From NCBI GenBank assembly GCA_963695445.1, contig CAVOGV010000031.1, positions 29,863 through 93,862 on the forward strand: DNA of 64,000 bases, read 5' to 3'. The first letter of the stretch is position 1; each line of letters starts with the position of its first letter. The DNA comes from Thiohalocapsa sp963695445. Its GTDB lineage: Bacteria; Pseudomonadota; Gammaproteobacteria; Chromatiales; Chromatiaceae. Made by a program: the position numbers and the translations under genes. The notes below the pieces were generated by a model. The model saw only the letters and a list, made by a program, of their open reading frames with translations. It had not been told where the DNA came from and did not search any database. This document shows positions 56,013 to 64,000 of the stretch, in pieces.

Positions 56013-57650
56013 TCAGTTGGTCTCGGCGACGATGGCTTTCTGCTCTTCCACCTTCAGGTCGTTGGGAGCGCCGCAGGCGGATACCGACGCCGGCCCGCGC
56101 CCTTTGCGGACGCCGGTGAAGGCAACATCCGCGGACAGATCCGGGCGCTCCGCCTTCAACTTCGCGATGTCATCCCGCGACAGGATCTTACTCTCGTCAA
56201 AGCCCAGATCCCACTCGGCGGACAGGCCGCCTTTGTACTTGAGTCGCTCCAGGTCGTAGAACTTCTTGCTCAGCGTGGTCTTGGCGAATGCCTTCAGGCA
56301 GCCAAGCATGTAGCGGCGCTTGAACTTGTCCCTGATCCAAGGGTAATGGAAGAAGCTGCGGCTCATATAGAAGCGGGCATAGTTCTTCATTACACCCTTG
56401 AGCACGGCTTCGCGGCTCATCCCCTCAGGCTTCATGATCGGGGAGACAAAGTTGTACTTGGAGTAGTCACGCACCTCCACCTTGTCGCCCAGCTCTTCGA
56501 ACAGCTCCGCGAATGGCCAGGGGGTGTACATGTTCCAGTTGGCCATGTCCGGATTCCAGTCCTGAGCCAGCTTGTAGGTCTCCTCGATGGTCTCTGGAGT
56601 CTCGTTCTCCATCCCCATGATGAACTGCACTTCAGCGACGATGCCCGCGTCCTTGAGTAGCTTCACCGCGAGCTTGTTCTGCTCAACGGTCGTCTGTTTG
56701 CGGAAGATGTCCAGGTTCATCTGGGCGGCGGCCTCGGTACCCAGCGACACATGCACCAGCCCCGCCTTGCGATACAACGGCAACAGGTCCCGGTCACGCA
56801 TGATGTCGGTCACGCGGGTATTGATGCCCCAGTGCAGCGGCAGATCGCGCTTGATGAGTTCCTCGCAAAGGGCGACGAACTTGGACTGGATGATGGTCGG
56901 CTCTTCGTCGGCGAGGATCATGAAGCCGACCTTGTGGTCGCGCACCAGGGTCTCGATCTCATCGACGAACTTGATCGGGTCACGATGGCGGTACTTGCGC
57001 CAGAACTTCCACTGCGAGCAGAAGCGGCAGGTGAACGGGCAGCCACGCGCAAAGTTCGGCACCGAAACGCGGGTGTTGAGCGGCGTGTAGATGTACTTGT
57101 CCCAATCGAGCAGGGACCAGTCCGGAGTCAGGGTGTCGAGGTCCTCGATGACCGGTTCCGCCGGGGTCGCCACCACCTGATCGCCGTCCAGGAATGCAAG
57201 ACCCTTGATGTTACGGCGCTCAGCCTTGTGGGAGCCCTCGTTGATCGCATGCATCAGGTTGACGATGATGCGCTCGCCCTCACCGCGGACAATGTAGTCG
57301 ATCCACGGTGCCTCATGCAGAACCTGGGAATACATAAAGGTGGGATGAATGCCACCGAGGATAGTGACGCAGTCCGGGCGTGCCTCTTTAGCGACCTGCA
57401 GCGTGGTCTGCGCCTTATAGATCATCGGCGTAATGGCGGTCGCCATAACGACGTCCGGCTGGTTGGCGGCGATGATCTCACGCAACTGATCGTCGTCTGT
57501 CTCGTCGACCATGGCGTCAACGAACCGGACATTGTCGTAGCCCGCATGCTTCAGCGCACCGCCGATGTAGGCGACCCAGCCGGCAGGCCAGTTACCGGCG
57601 ATTTCGGCACCGCCGCAATGGTAGTTCGGTTGGATCATCAGGATGCGCAT
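56013..57650 (-). CDS. bchE: anaerobic Mg-protoporphyrin IX monomethyl ester cyclase
   Basis: BchE forms the isocyclic ring of bacteriochlorophyll without oxygen, using water as oxygen source. The 545-residue protein has an N-terminal cobalamin-binding-type domain (PNYHCGGAEIAGNWPAGWVA) and a radical-SAM core with Cys204, Cys208 and Cys211 (GCPFTCRFCSQW). The C-terminal region is typical of the family. The gene follows a 266-bp gap, so it has its own promoter. An FNR-type palindrome lies 66 bases upstream of the start. Confidence 0.95.
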   Translation of the reverse strand: MRILMIQPNYHCGGAEIAGNWPAGWVAYIGGALKHAGYDNVRFVDAMVDETDDDQLREIIAANQPDVVMATAITPMIYKAQTTLQVAKEARPDCVTILGGIHPTFMYSQVLHEAPWIDYIVRGEGERIIVNLMHAINEGSHKAERRNIKGLAFLDGDQVVATPAEPVIEDLDTLTPDWSLLDWDKYIYTPLNTRVSVPNFARGCPFTCRFCSQWKFWRKYRHRDPIKFVDEIETLVRDHKVGFMILADEEPTIIQSKFVALCEELIKRDLPLHWGINTRVTDIMRDRDLLPLYRKAGLVHVSLGTEAAAQMNLDIFRKQTTVEQNKLAVKLLKDAGIVAEVQFIMGMENETPETIEETYKLAQDWNPDMANWNMYTPWPFAELFEELGDKVEVRDYSKYNFVSPIMKPEGMSREAVLKGVMKNYARFYMSRSFFHYPWIRDKFKRRYMLGCLKAFAKTTLSKKFYDLERLKYKGGLSAEWDLGFDESKILSRDDIAKLKAERPDLSADVAFTGVRKGRGPASVSACGAPNDLKVEEQKAIVAETN

Positions 57651-57715
57651 GGAAGGCCCTCTGGCGGATCGCGGAAGTTGTCGGTGAAAGGTAGCGAACG
57701 AGGTGTCAAGCTGCC

Positions 57716-57729
57716 TTGACGCATGTCAA
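57716..57729 (-). promoter_or_regulatory. FNR/FnrL-type box upstream of bchE
   Basis: TTGACGCATGTCAA is a perfect inverted repeat of TTGAC with four central bases, matching the FNR consensus TTGAY-N4-RTCAA. It lies 66-79 bases upstream of the bchE ATG, a usual activator position. FnrL control of bchE is known in Rhodobacter. The match here is by eye only. Confidence 0.72.
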
Positions 57730-57916
57730 CCTTGCGCCGCATCCGTGACCCTGTTCGCAAAAAAATTGAAATTTCAGGTGCAATGAGGTGCTTTCCCTGC
57801 GACTCGATAAATTGACAACCCGGCCAGACCCCGCAAAGAGCTGCGCACTTCTATCGGTACGGACTAAGGAAATCGCCCCCGAAGCCGATGGGGAGAACCC
57901 CCATCATGCCATAGCG

Positions 57917-58768
57917 TCAGGCGCCGCGAAGCGGTGCTGCTCGAGCGTGGCGGGCCTCGCTCGCGGCGACGGCGTCGGCGGCCGACTCGGCCTGCGGGCG
58001 CGGGCCCCGATCGTCGGCATCCAGCGCCCAGTTCCACAGGGCCGCATCGGCCAGCGGCAGCACCAACAGCCAATGTTCCAGGATTGCGAGCGCGAGCAGT
58101 GTTGAGGTCAACATCAGCGCAACGCTGGCGAAGCTGACCGCGGGGAGGTCCAGGGCTGCCTCGACCAACAGGCACATGACCACGGTGGCAACGCTGACGG
58201 ACACCGGGAACAGCAGGTTCATCGGCCGTTTCGCCAGATACGTGGTAAGAAAGCGAATGTGCTCGGGCAACCATTCCTCGTTGAGGTTCGGAACGCCAAA
58301 GAACAGGTTCAGCTTCGCACTCCAGCGCATCCACCACAGGATCACGAAGGTCCAGGTGCCGACCTGATTGACGCTGTCCCAGGTAATCCAAACCATCGCC
58401 GCACCAGCCGCGACGATGGTGAGTTCATGGTAAAGACTGGTCTGAATCGCAAGCCAGAATCGGCGCCACCCTCTGCATCCCTGCGGGCACGCCGTCTTCC
58501 GCGGCCCGGTCACGAGCCCCATGAAGTAACTCATCTCCATCCAGCCCCAGACCAGCACGCCGGCGGTAAAGCCAACGTAAGCCCCAGCCATGCTGCCGAA
58601 ATCGCGCACCAGGTACAATGCAACCAGCGACAGCGCCATCAGCACCGTGGCGCCGAGCAGGCTCCATCGGTAGGTGTGGGCTGGACGCTTGTCCAGATAC
58701 AGGATCACGCCGGTACTGAACCACCACAAAAACAGCGCGTAGCCGACAGCGACCCCGTAACTCAGCAT
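57917..58768 (-). CDS. puhE: PuhE, membrane protein of the photosynthesis cluster
   Basis: This 283-residue protein with about seven membrane helices matches the PuhE (DUF3623) family; GVLVWGWMEMSYFMGLVTGPRK is quoted in part as VWGWMEMSYFMGLVTGP. It lies 12 bases after acsF. In Rhodobacter, loss of PuhE affects photosystem assembly and pigment flux. The last 30 residues are Ala/Arg-rich and may be poorly conserved. Confidence 0.9.
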   Translation of the reverse strand: MLSYGVAVGYALFLWWFSTGVILYLDKRPAHTYRWSLLGATVLMALSLVALYLVRDFGSMAGAYVGFTAGVLVWGWMEMSYFMGLVTGPRKTACPQGCRGWRRFWLAIQTSLYHELTIVAAGAAMVWITWDSVNQVGTWTFVILWWMRWSAKLNLFFGVPNLNEEWLPEHIRFLTTYLAKRPMNLLFPVSVSVATVVMCLLVEAALDLPAVSFASVALMLTSTLLALAILEHWLLVLPLADAALWNWALDADDRGPRPQAESAADAVAASEARHARAAPLRGA

Positions 58769-58780
58769 GGGGTCGACGGT

Positions 58781-59851
58781 CTACCAGGCCGGCGCAAGCC
58801 GCACACGGCCTGGGATCGCATTGCCTTTGGCCGGGATGAAATACAGCCGTGCGAAGGTCGCGGCGCCGGCCACCGCCAACCCCATCCGCTTGAGCCCACC
58901 GACCAGGCCGCCCTGAGCACGAGCCGCATCGTTTGCCTTGGCTATTTCGTTGAGCCGCATCAACCCCTTGTGAAAGGCAGGGTGATCGATATCGAGGGTG
59001 AGCGGAAACACCTGCCGCGTAATCTCGGAGCAGATCTCAAACACGCGGAAATCGAAGTCGTCCGGATCGATTCCCAGGCCTTCGTACAGCGCCGGACGCG
59101 AATGATCGCGCACGTACATCGTCGCGTAGACCGACAGCACGAAGAACCGAATCCAGAGCTTGTTCATGCCGCTCAGCAGTTTCGGGTCCGCACGCATGAT
59201 CAACGCAAACACCTCGCCATGCCGGAACTCGTCGTTACACCATTCCTCGAACCAGCGAAAAATGGGATGAAACCGATACTCCGGATGTCGTTCCAGATGG
59301 CGGAAGATGGTGATGTAGCGCGCGTAGCCGATCTTCTCCGACAGGTAGGTTGCGTAGAAGATGAACTTGGGTCGAAAGTAAGTGTATTTCTTTTCCTTCT
59401 TCAGGAAGCCGAGGTCCACGCCGACGCCAAGATCCTTGAGCGACTTGTTGATGAAACCCGCGTGACGCGCTTCGTCGCGGGCCATGTAGCCCATGACCTT
59501 CTGCACCTCCGGATTGGTTGCGCGCTTCTTGATCTCGTTGTAGAGCACGCAGCCGGAGAACTCGGCGGTCACGGAACTCACCATGAATTCGAGGAAATCC
59601 GCCTCCAACGCTGGCGGCAGTTGCTTGACCTCGGACTGAAACGCCTCGTCCTGACGGAAATGCGCGTTGTTCTCGTCGCGTTCGAATTCCGCCATCAGTT
59701 CATCCCACTCGGCACGCACCGCGGTCACGTCCAGCTTATCCATGGCGGCGCAGTCGGTCTCGTAGAAGCGCGGCGTCAGAATCGTGTTCTCGCCGGTCAG
59801 GCGCTCCGGGTCATTCGGTTTCACTTGTTGCGGTGGTAGGCCATCGGTCAT
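58781..59851 (-). CDS. acsF: aerobic Mg-protoporphyrin IX monomethyl ester cyclase
   Basis: This 356-residue diiron enzyme forms ring E of bacteriochlorophyll with O2. Ligand motifs are EFMVSSVTAEFSG, DEARH (126-130) and NDEFRH (206-211), giving the expected paired E-x-x-H sites. It lies between puhC and puhE. Together with bchE it allows pigment synthesis in both oxic and anoxic conditions. GGAG precedes the ATG. Confidence 0.95.
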   Translation of the reverse strand: MTDGLPPQQVKPNDPERLTGENTILTPRFYETDCAAMDKLDVTAVRAEWDELMAEFERDENNAHFRQDEAFQSEVKQLPPALEADFLEFMVSSVTAEFSGCVLYNEIKKRATNPEVQKVMGYMARDEARHAGFINKSLKDLGVGVDLGFLKKEKKYTYFRPKFIFYATYLSEKIGYARYITIFRHLERHPEYRFHPIFRWFEEWCNDEFRHGEVFALIMRADPKLLSGMNKLWIRFFVLSVYATMYVRDHSRPALYEGLGIDPDDFDFRVFEICSEITRQVFPLTLDIDHPAFHKGLMRLNEIAKANDAARAQGGLVGGLKRMGLAVAGAATFARLYFIPAKGNAIPGRVRLAPAW

Positions 59852-60027
59852 GTTCGTTCACTCCTCGGGAGATGCATTATTCGGCACTTGGGAACCAACC
59901 AGTGCCTGGATCATAGTGATCCGGGGCAGAACTTGCCGCGGCGGCGGCCAACACGTTTGCCGTGGGACCGTCGCGTGCGGCTTCGCCTCGTTATAGTCCG
60001 ACGTAAGCCGGCTGTCTTTGTTGAGGA

Positions 60028-60489
60028 TCAGGAATCCGGCCGGATCTCAGCGCGCAGCAACTGCGCGAAAGAACCGGCGTTGGTCGGGCCGAAGGCGCGG
60101 AGATCGATACGCCTTCCAGTCAGCGGATCTTCGAACAGCAAACGCCCGTCTTCACGCAGTGAAAGCACATAGGGCGCATCGACATCGGCATGGTAGCTAT
60201 TGCGCTCGCGAACCATGCCGCGCATGACTCCAAGCACGAAGCCGTCTACGCCGGACTCGAGTGTGGCGACCTGGCCGTCTTCACCGGGCACCCTGACGGT
60301 GGTGGTGCCATCACCGTTGTCGACGAACACCAACTGCCGGCTTTCGACCATCGGCGCCAACGGCATCTCGGTGCTACCGAATCCAGTGAAACGGACCAGT
60401 GCCGCGGCGGCGATGACGAAGCCGATCAGCAGGGCCGCCCCGATCAACACTTCGCGGGGAAACGGGCGGCCCTCGAACGGATCGCTCAT
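60028..60489 (-). CDS. puhC: PuhC, photosystem assembly protein
   Basis: This 153-residue protein has an N-terminal membrane segment (EVLIGAALLIGFVIAAAALV) and a periplasmic domain with FVDNGDGTTTVRVPGEDG, typical of PuhC. It assists reaction-centre and LH1 organisation. It lies 16 bases after puhB. Confidence 0.9.
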   Translation of the reverse strand: MSDPFEGRPFPREVLIGAALLIGFVIAAAALVRFTGFGSTEMPLAPMVESRQLVFVDNGDGTTTVRVPGEDGQVATLESGVDGFVLGVMRGMVRERNSYHADVDAPYVLSLREDGRLLFEDPLTGRRIDLRAFGPTNAGSFAQLLRAEIRPDS

Positions 60490-60505
60490 GTGAAGTACCT
60501 CTGCC

Positions 60506-61195
60506 TCACTGGCTCGGCAACAGATCGGCGTTCATTTGCGGCGAGCGCCCACCACCGGCTTGCCCAGCAGCGGCCGTATCCGGTTGCTTGCCTTCAGCGC
60601 TGCCCTTAGCCTCCGAGCCAACCGCCGCATGCAACGCGCCGGTCAGGATCTCCGCTGCCCTGTCTACATCTGGAATACAGCGCAGCATCGGTTGCGCATT
60701 GAAGAAGCGCCATGGCCGGACATTCGGCCACATGATCAGATAGTTAACACTCTGGCCTCCACCGAGTACTAGGGGGATATCGCCGATGCCATCGCTGTAG
60801 CGGCGCAGTCCCGCACTCTCGATAACCTTGAACGGGATGTTCACGGCAATCGGTATGGCGACACCGCAGCGGATCACGATGCGCCGGTCGGTAATGCTGT
60901 AGACGGTCGAACGACTGTAAAGCCACGCCAGAATGCCTAGTATTCCCATCGCGATTGCCGCCAGCGCCGCCAGCCAGGAGGCGGACAGCAGCGCGTTCGA
61001 CACCGGCTCGCCTGCGCTCAGCACGTAGACGACTCGGAACAGGATCAACAGGCCAAAATAGAGCGCAACCTTGCGGACGTGCAATGCCCGCACGGCAAGA
61101 GCGCCCCAGCGGGGCGCGCCCTGCCATCGGAGTACCTCCCCATCGGGGAGGTTCTCCGGCAAGCCGTGGACCGGCTCGAAATCGAACTCACTCAC
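60506..61195 (-). CDS. puhB: PuhB, reaction-centre assembly protein
   Basis: This 229-residue protein contains two or three membrane helices (ASWLAALAAIAMGILGILAW) and a PH-like soluble domain (YSITDRRIVIRCGVAIPIAV). It begins inside the puhA stop (ATGA overlap). PuhB is needed for efficient H-subunit and reaction-centre assembly in Rhodobacter. Confidence 0.92.
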   Translation of the reverse strand: MSEFDFEPVHGLPENLPDGEVLRWQGAPRWGALAVRALHVRKVALYFGLLILFRVVYVLSAGEPVSNALLSASWLAALAAIAMGILGILAWLYSRSTVYSITDRRIVIRCGVAIPIAVNIPFKVIESAGLRRYSDGIGDIPLVLGGGQSVNYLIMWPNVRPWRFFNAQPMLRCIPDVDRAAEILTGALHAAVGSEAKGSAEGKQPDTAAAGQAGGGRSPQMNADLLPSQ

Positions 61196-61965
61196 AGAAA
61201 CGGCTCCGCGCGATCGGGCGTGGCATACATCGTGCCGGCACCGTAGTAAGCGACAACCTTGTCTTCCTCGCGTAGCGTGATCTGATCGTAGTTCGCCAGG
61301 GTCGGCGCATCATTGAACTGAGCACCGGTGATGCTGGACACCTCGACTTGGCCCTTCTTGCCGCGAACCAGGCACATAGTGATCGGCAACAGCACGCGCT
61401 TGCCGTTCTTCGTGTCGAGTTCCAGATAGCGGATCTGCGGCTCGGAGCGGTCAACCCAGATCTCGCGGACGGTCCCGCCCTGCTCGCCGTCGCAGCCCAT
61501 GACGGGCATACCACGTGGATCAGGGTCTTTATCAACGACGCTGAAGTGCTTGGCGACCCGCATCGGCACGATGCGGGGATCGCCGGCATGTGTCAGGTCT
61601 GGCGTTTCGGCACGCAGCGCGTAGCTGCCCGGACCGACGTTTGCAAGCATCGGATTACCGGTTGGGGCCAGCGCAGCACCGGGGAACGGCGCGATCGGCT
61701 CGGCATTGAGCTTGTACTGAGCCGGCTCCGGACCTGGCTTGACCACCTCAACGCCGGTGTGCGGCATCTTGAAGGTCTTCGGGGCAGGCATGGGCGGAAA
61801 ACCTTCCATCATCGTCGTGCCGCCAACGCGCAACGATTCAGCCGGGTAACCCTCGCGCTTGTCTTCGCGTCGGATCCAGAAGACCAGCGCGAAGAAGAAG
61901 AACCAAAAGACGTAGAGCACGAGTTGGGCAACGTCGATGTAGTTTGTGATGGCGCCGATAGGCAT
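61192..61965 (-). CDS. puhA: photosynthetic reaction centre H subunit
   Basis: This 257-residue protein has a single N-terminal transmembrane helix (VAQLVLYVFWFFFFALVFW) followed by the hallmark RREDKREGYP and a PRC-barrel cytoplasmic domain (VREIWVDRSEPQIRYLEL). It covers the cytoplasmic face of the L/M reaction-centre core and helps proton transfer to QB. puhB overlaps its 3' end by four bases. Confidence 0.96.
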   Translation of the reverse strand: MPIGAITNYIDVAQLVLYVFWFFFFALVFWIRREDKREGYPAESLRVGGTTMMEGFPPMPAPKTFKMPHTGVEVVKPGPEPAQYKLNAEPIAPFPGAALAPTGNPMLANVGPGSYALRAETPDLTHAGDPRIVPMRVAKHFSVVDKDPDPRGMPVMGCDGEQGGTVREIWVDRSEPQIRYLELDTKNGKRVLLPITMCLVRGKKGQVEVSSITGAQFNDAPTLANYDQITLREEDKVVAYYGAGTMYATPDRAEPFL

Positions 61966-61991
61966 GAGAGAACCTCCGTTGGTTCTGTGAT

Positions 61992-63446
61992 TTAGGGAAG
62001 TTCGGCGACGCCGAACTTCGTTGACGATCGCGCACCTTGGGCGCCGGTGCGCAGCACCAACGGCCCGATTGCGATCAGGGTTGCGAACAAAAGTACAATT
62101 TCCAGGTTATAGACCACTGTGTAGCCGACGGCTGGGCCCGTCAGAACGGGTCCAAAGGTTCCTTCCGCGGCGAACGCGGTGACGACGTCGCGCAGCGCGC
62201 CGCCAATCGCAACGGCAACGCCGTACGCGGTCGCCTGCACCGCTCCCCATGCGCCCAGCGCCAGCCCGCTATGGCCACCCTCGGCCATGCCCATGGCGGC
62301 AGTCAGCGTGCCAACGGCAAGCAGCCCCCCACCAAAGCCGATCAACAGTGCTCCGACCCGGAACAGCCAAGCGGAATCCAGCGGCGCGGCGAAGACGACC
62401 GCGGTGAAGGCAACGATCCCGACCAGCGCGCCGTTGGCGGACAAGCGATAAGGATCGGCCCCACGCGTCAGCAGGCGCGCCGCCAGCGCGAATGCCGTCA
62501 GCGTGCCAAAGGCCCACACGGCGGTCAGCCGAGTCGTCTGCGCCACACTCAGGTCGAGTACCTGAGCGCCATAGGGCTCAAGCAGGATCTCTTGCATGGT
62601 GAAACCGGCGGTCCCCAGACCGAGTGCTACCAACAGCCGGCTCGAACGGGTATCGGCGATGAAGCCACGCCAGGAATCGATGAAGCGCGGACGCGGCTTG
62701 CGCGCCTCGCGGTCGGCTCTCATCTGCCGAGCGCGGACGCGATCCCAGGGTTCCTGTTTCCAGAGTGCGATGACGTTGAAAACCATCGTTAGCACGGCCG
62801 CGCCCTGGATCACTTGGATCAAGCGCATCTGACTGAAGTCGGTCAGCAACAGGCCAAACAGCAGCGCGCTCGCCAGCATGCTGAGCTGCAGCACCACGAA
62901 GAGCAGCGCGACCACCCGCGGGCGGCTCGCCTTTGGCGCGATGTCGGAGGCCAGGGCCAAGCCTGCTGTCTGTGTCGTATGAAGGCCGGCACCAGCAAGC
63001 AGAAAAGCGACCGCCGCGCCGAACTGACCCGCCCAGGCCGGCCCGTTGCCACCCTCGGAAAGCAGCAGCAGCGCGAACGGCATGATCGCAAGACCGCCGA
63101 ATTGCAGCAGGCTGCCGAACCAGAGGTAGGGAACCCGCCGCATACCGAACGCCGAACGATGGGTATCCGAGCGATGCCCGATGAGGGCGCGGAACGGCGC
63201 AAACAGCACCGGCAACGCCACCATTAATGAGACCAGCCACACCGGAACCGCCATCTCCACAACCATGACGCGGTTCAGCGTGCCGTACAGCAGCACCATG
63301 GCCATGCCGACGGAGGCCTGGAAAAGGGCCAGCCGGAGCAACCGAAGCAGGGGCAACTCCTGAGTCGCCGCATCAGCGAACGGCAGGAACCGCGGCAGGA
63401 CGTCGTGGAACCAAATACGCCGAATGTCGCCGATGGCCTGGCTCAC
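61992..63446 (-). CDS. lhaA: LhaA/PucC-family light-harvesting assembly protein
   Basis: This MFS-like membrane protein of about 484 residues and 12 helices contains RSAFGMRRVPYLWFGSLLQF and DIAPKASRPRVVALLFVVLQ, typical of the PucC/LhaA family that aids LH1 assembly and may carry bacteriochlorophyll. The best start is a GTG at 63446, which overlaps the bchM stop (GTGA). The longer open frame upstream reads out-of-frame bchM sequence. Confidence 0.92.
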   Translation of the reverse strand: MSQAIGDIRRIWFHDVLPRFLPFADAATQELPLLRLLRLALFQASVGMAMVLLYGTLNRVMVVEMAVPVWLVSLMVALPVLFAPFRALIGHRSDTHRSAFGMRRVPYLWFGSLLQFGGLAIMPFALLLLSEGGNGPAWAGQFGAAVAFLLAGAGLHTTQTAGLALASDIAPKASRPRVVALLFVVLQLSMLASALLFGLLLTDFSQMRLIQVIQGAAVLTMVFNVIALWKQEPWDRVRARQMRADREARKPRPRFIDSWRGFIADTRSSRLLVALGLGTAGFTMQEILLEPYGAQVLDLSVAQTTRLTAVWAFGTLTAFALAARLLTRGADPYRLSANGALVGIVAFTAVVFAAPLDSAWLFRVGALLIGFGGGLLAVGTLTAAMGMAEGGHSGLALGAWGAVQATAYGVAVAIGGALRDVVTAFAAEGTFGPVLTGPAVGYTVVYNLEIVLLFATLIAIGPLVLRTGAQGARSSTKFGVAELP

Positions 63447-64000
63447 GACTGCGTCAACTCCATTGCCTGAGAGGTGTAAAAGCCTCTGGAGATGCGCTGG
63501 GTGCGCCCGACGCGCCACGCCGACAGCCCAGGGTCGGCGCCGATGGCGTCGCAAAGCTTGCCGACGGCGACCGGAACGATCGCCGGCGAGCGATCACTCC
63601 GGGGGAAGAACTGCCCGACCGCATGCATCAGCGCCAGCGCCGGCGTGCGTGGCGCGAACGTGAACAGCACCGATGCCCGTGCACGAGACGCAAAACCCTC
63701 GATCACGTTCAGGGCATCTTCGAGTTCGTAGTGAATCAACGAGTCCATCGCGACGATATGATCGAACTCGCCCTGTTCCGGCGCCAGCATGTCGCCAACC
63801 GCATATTCGATGCGCCCCGACAGGTCGTCGGGCACGCGCTCGCGGGCGTTCTCGATCAGCGTCGGGGAGAGGTCGACGGCATAGACGCTGGCGCCACGCC
63901 GCGCTGCTTCCAGCGACAACATGCCAGTGCCGCATCCGGCGTCGAGCAGGCGCTTGCCGGTGAGATCCGCGGGCAGGTAGCTGAGCAAGGTCTTGCGCAT
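63443..64000 (-). CDS. bchM: Mg-protoporphyrin IX methyltransferase, cut by the window edge
   Basis: The part in the window (185 residues) has the SAM-binding motif LLDAGCGTGMLSLEAARRG near its start and continues through IVAMDSLIHYELEDAL to ISRGFYTSQAMELTQS. BchM methylates the propionate of Mg-protoporphyrin IX, giving the substrate of AcsF and BchE. The ATG at the very edge is probably an internal Met, because BchM usually has some 40 more N-terminal residues. It is coupled to lhaA by overlap. Confidence 0.93.
   Translation of the reverse strand: MRKTLLSYLPADLTGKRLLDAGCGTGMLSLEAARRGASVYAVDLSPTLIENARERVPDDLSGRIEYAVGDMLAPEQGEFDHIVAMDSLIHYELEDALNVIEGFASRARASVLFTFAPRTPALALMHAVGQFFPRSDRSPAIVPVAVGKLCDAIGADPGLSAWRVGRTQRISRGFYTSQAMELTQS

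Noticed and set aside
57651..57916. PpsR/CrtJ site (TGT-N12-ACA) in the bchE promoter
   Set aside because: Candidate TGT triplets lack an ACA at the right spacing; only the FNR-type palindrome is convincing.

Overview
The window comes from a GC-rich purple sulfur bacterium, most likely a member of the Chromatiaceae (Gammaproteobacteria). The main evidence is the right end. It carries the canonical minus-strand photosynthesis block bchM-lhaA-puhA-puhB-puhC-acsF-puhE, followed by bchE-hemN-bchJ and a small ferredoxin. These genes supply late bacteriochlorophyll synthesis and the reaction-centre H subunit with its assembly factors. Both the oxygen-dependent (AcsF) and oxygen-independent (BchE) cyclases are present, and an FNR-type palindrome lies just upstream of bchE.

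Layout. 1-7.7 kb: minus-strand moxR-DUF58-DUF4381-batA-batB/C-batD cluster (AAA+ ATPase plus von Willebrand factor A proteins). 8-13.8 kb: plus-strand housekeeping genes: heme oxygenase-like protein, mtgA, rpe, gph, trpE, ferritin and a 32-residue Lys/Cys-rich peptide. 14.2-20.3 kb: an MFS transporter remnant, then an OMF-MFP-RND efflux operon. 20.3-24.2 kb: a divergent pair of related cysteine-rich secreted proteins, bracketed by two nearly identical 137-bp copies of the 3' end of the RND pump gene. 24.5-33 kb: accessory genes: a Cys-rich-repeat protein, soxC/soxD, an AT-rich cupin gene, a broken NHL/Vgb-like gene, threonine dehydratase, an acyl-CoA ligase and an HD-domain protein, interspersed with large palindromes. 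33-37.7 kb: a TonB-dependent receptor, a CPBP protease, a MITE-like element and a secreted hypothetical protein. 37.7-41.8 kb: a small exported protein and a three-gene coiled-coil operon. 42-52.6 kb: orphan antitoxin, pyrD, an NRDE protein, queA-tgt-yajC-secD-secF type translation and secretion genes, msrA, a candidate small RNA and tRNA-Leu(CAA). 52.8-64 kb: two small genes and the photosynthesis block.

Many conserved genes between 1 and 52.3 kb are split across reading frames at one or more points (batD, batB/C, moxR, heme oxygenase, mtgA, rpe, gph, the OMF and RND genes, the TonB receptor, tgt, queA). The photosynthesis genes are uninterrupted. Because essential genes are affected, I read most breaks as consensus indel errors. 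I annotate these genes as full-length loci and give the approximate frame-change positions. Only the MFS and NHL/Vgb remnants look like true pseudogenes.
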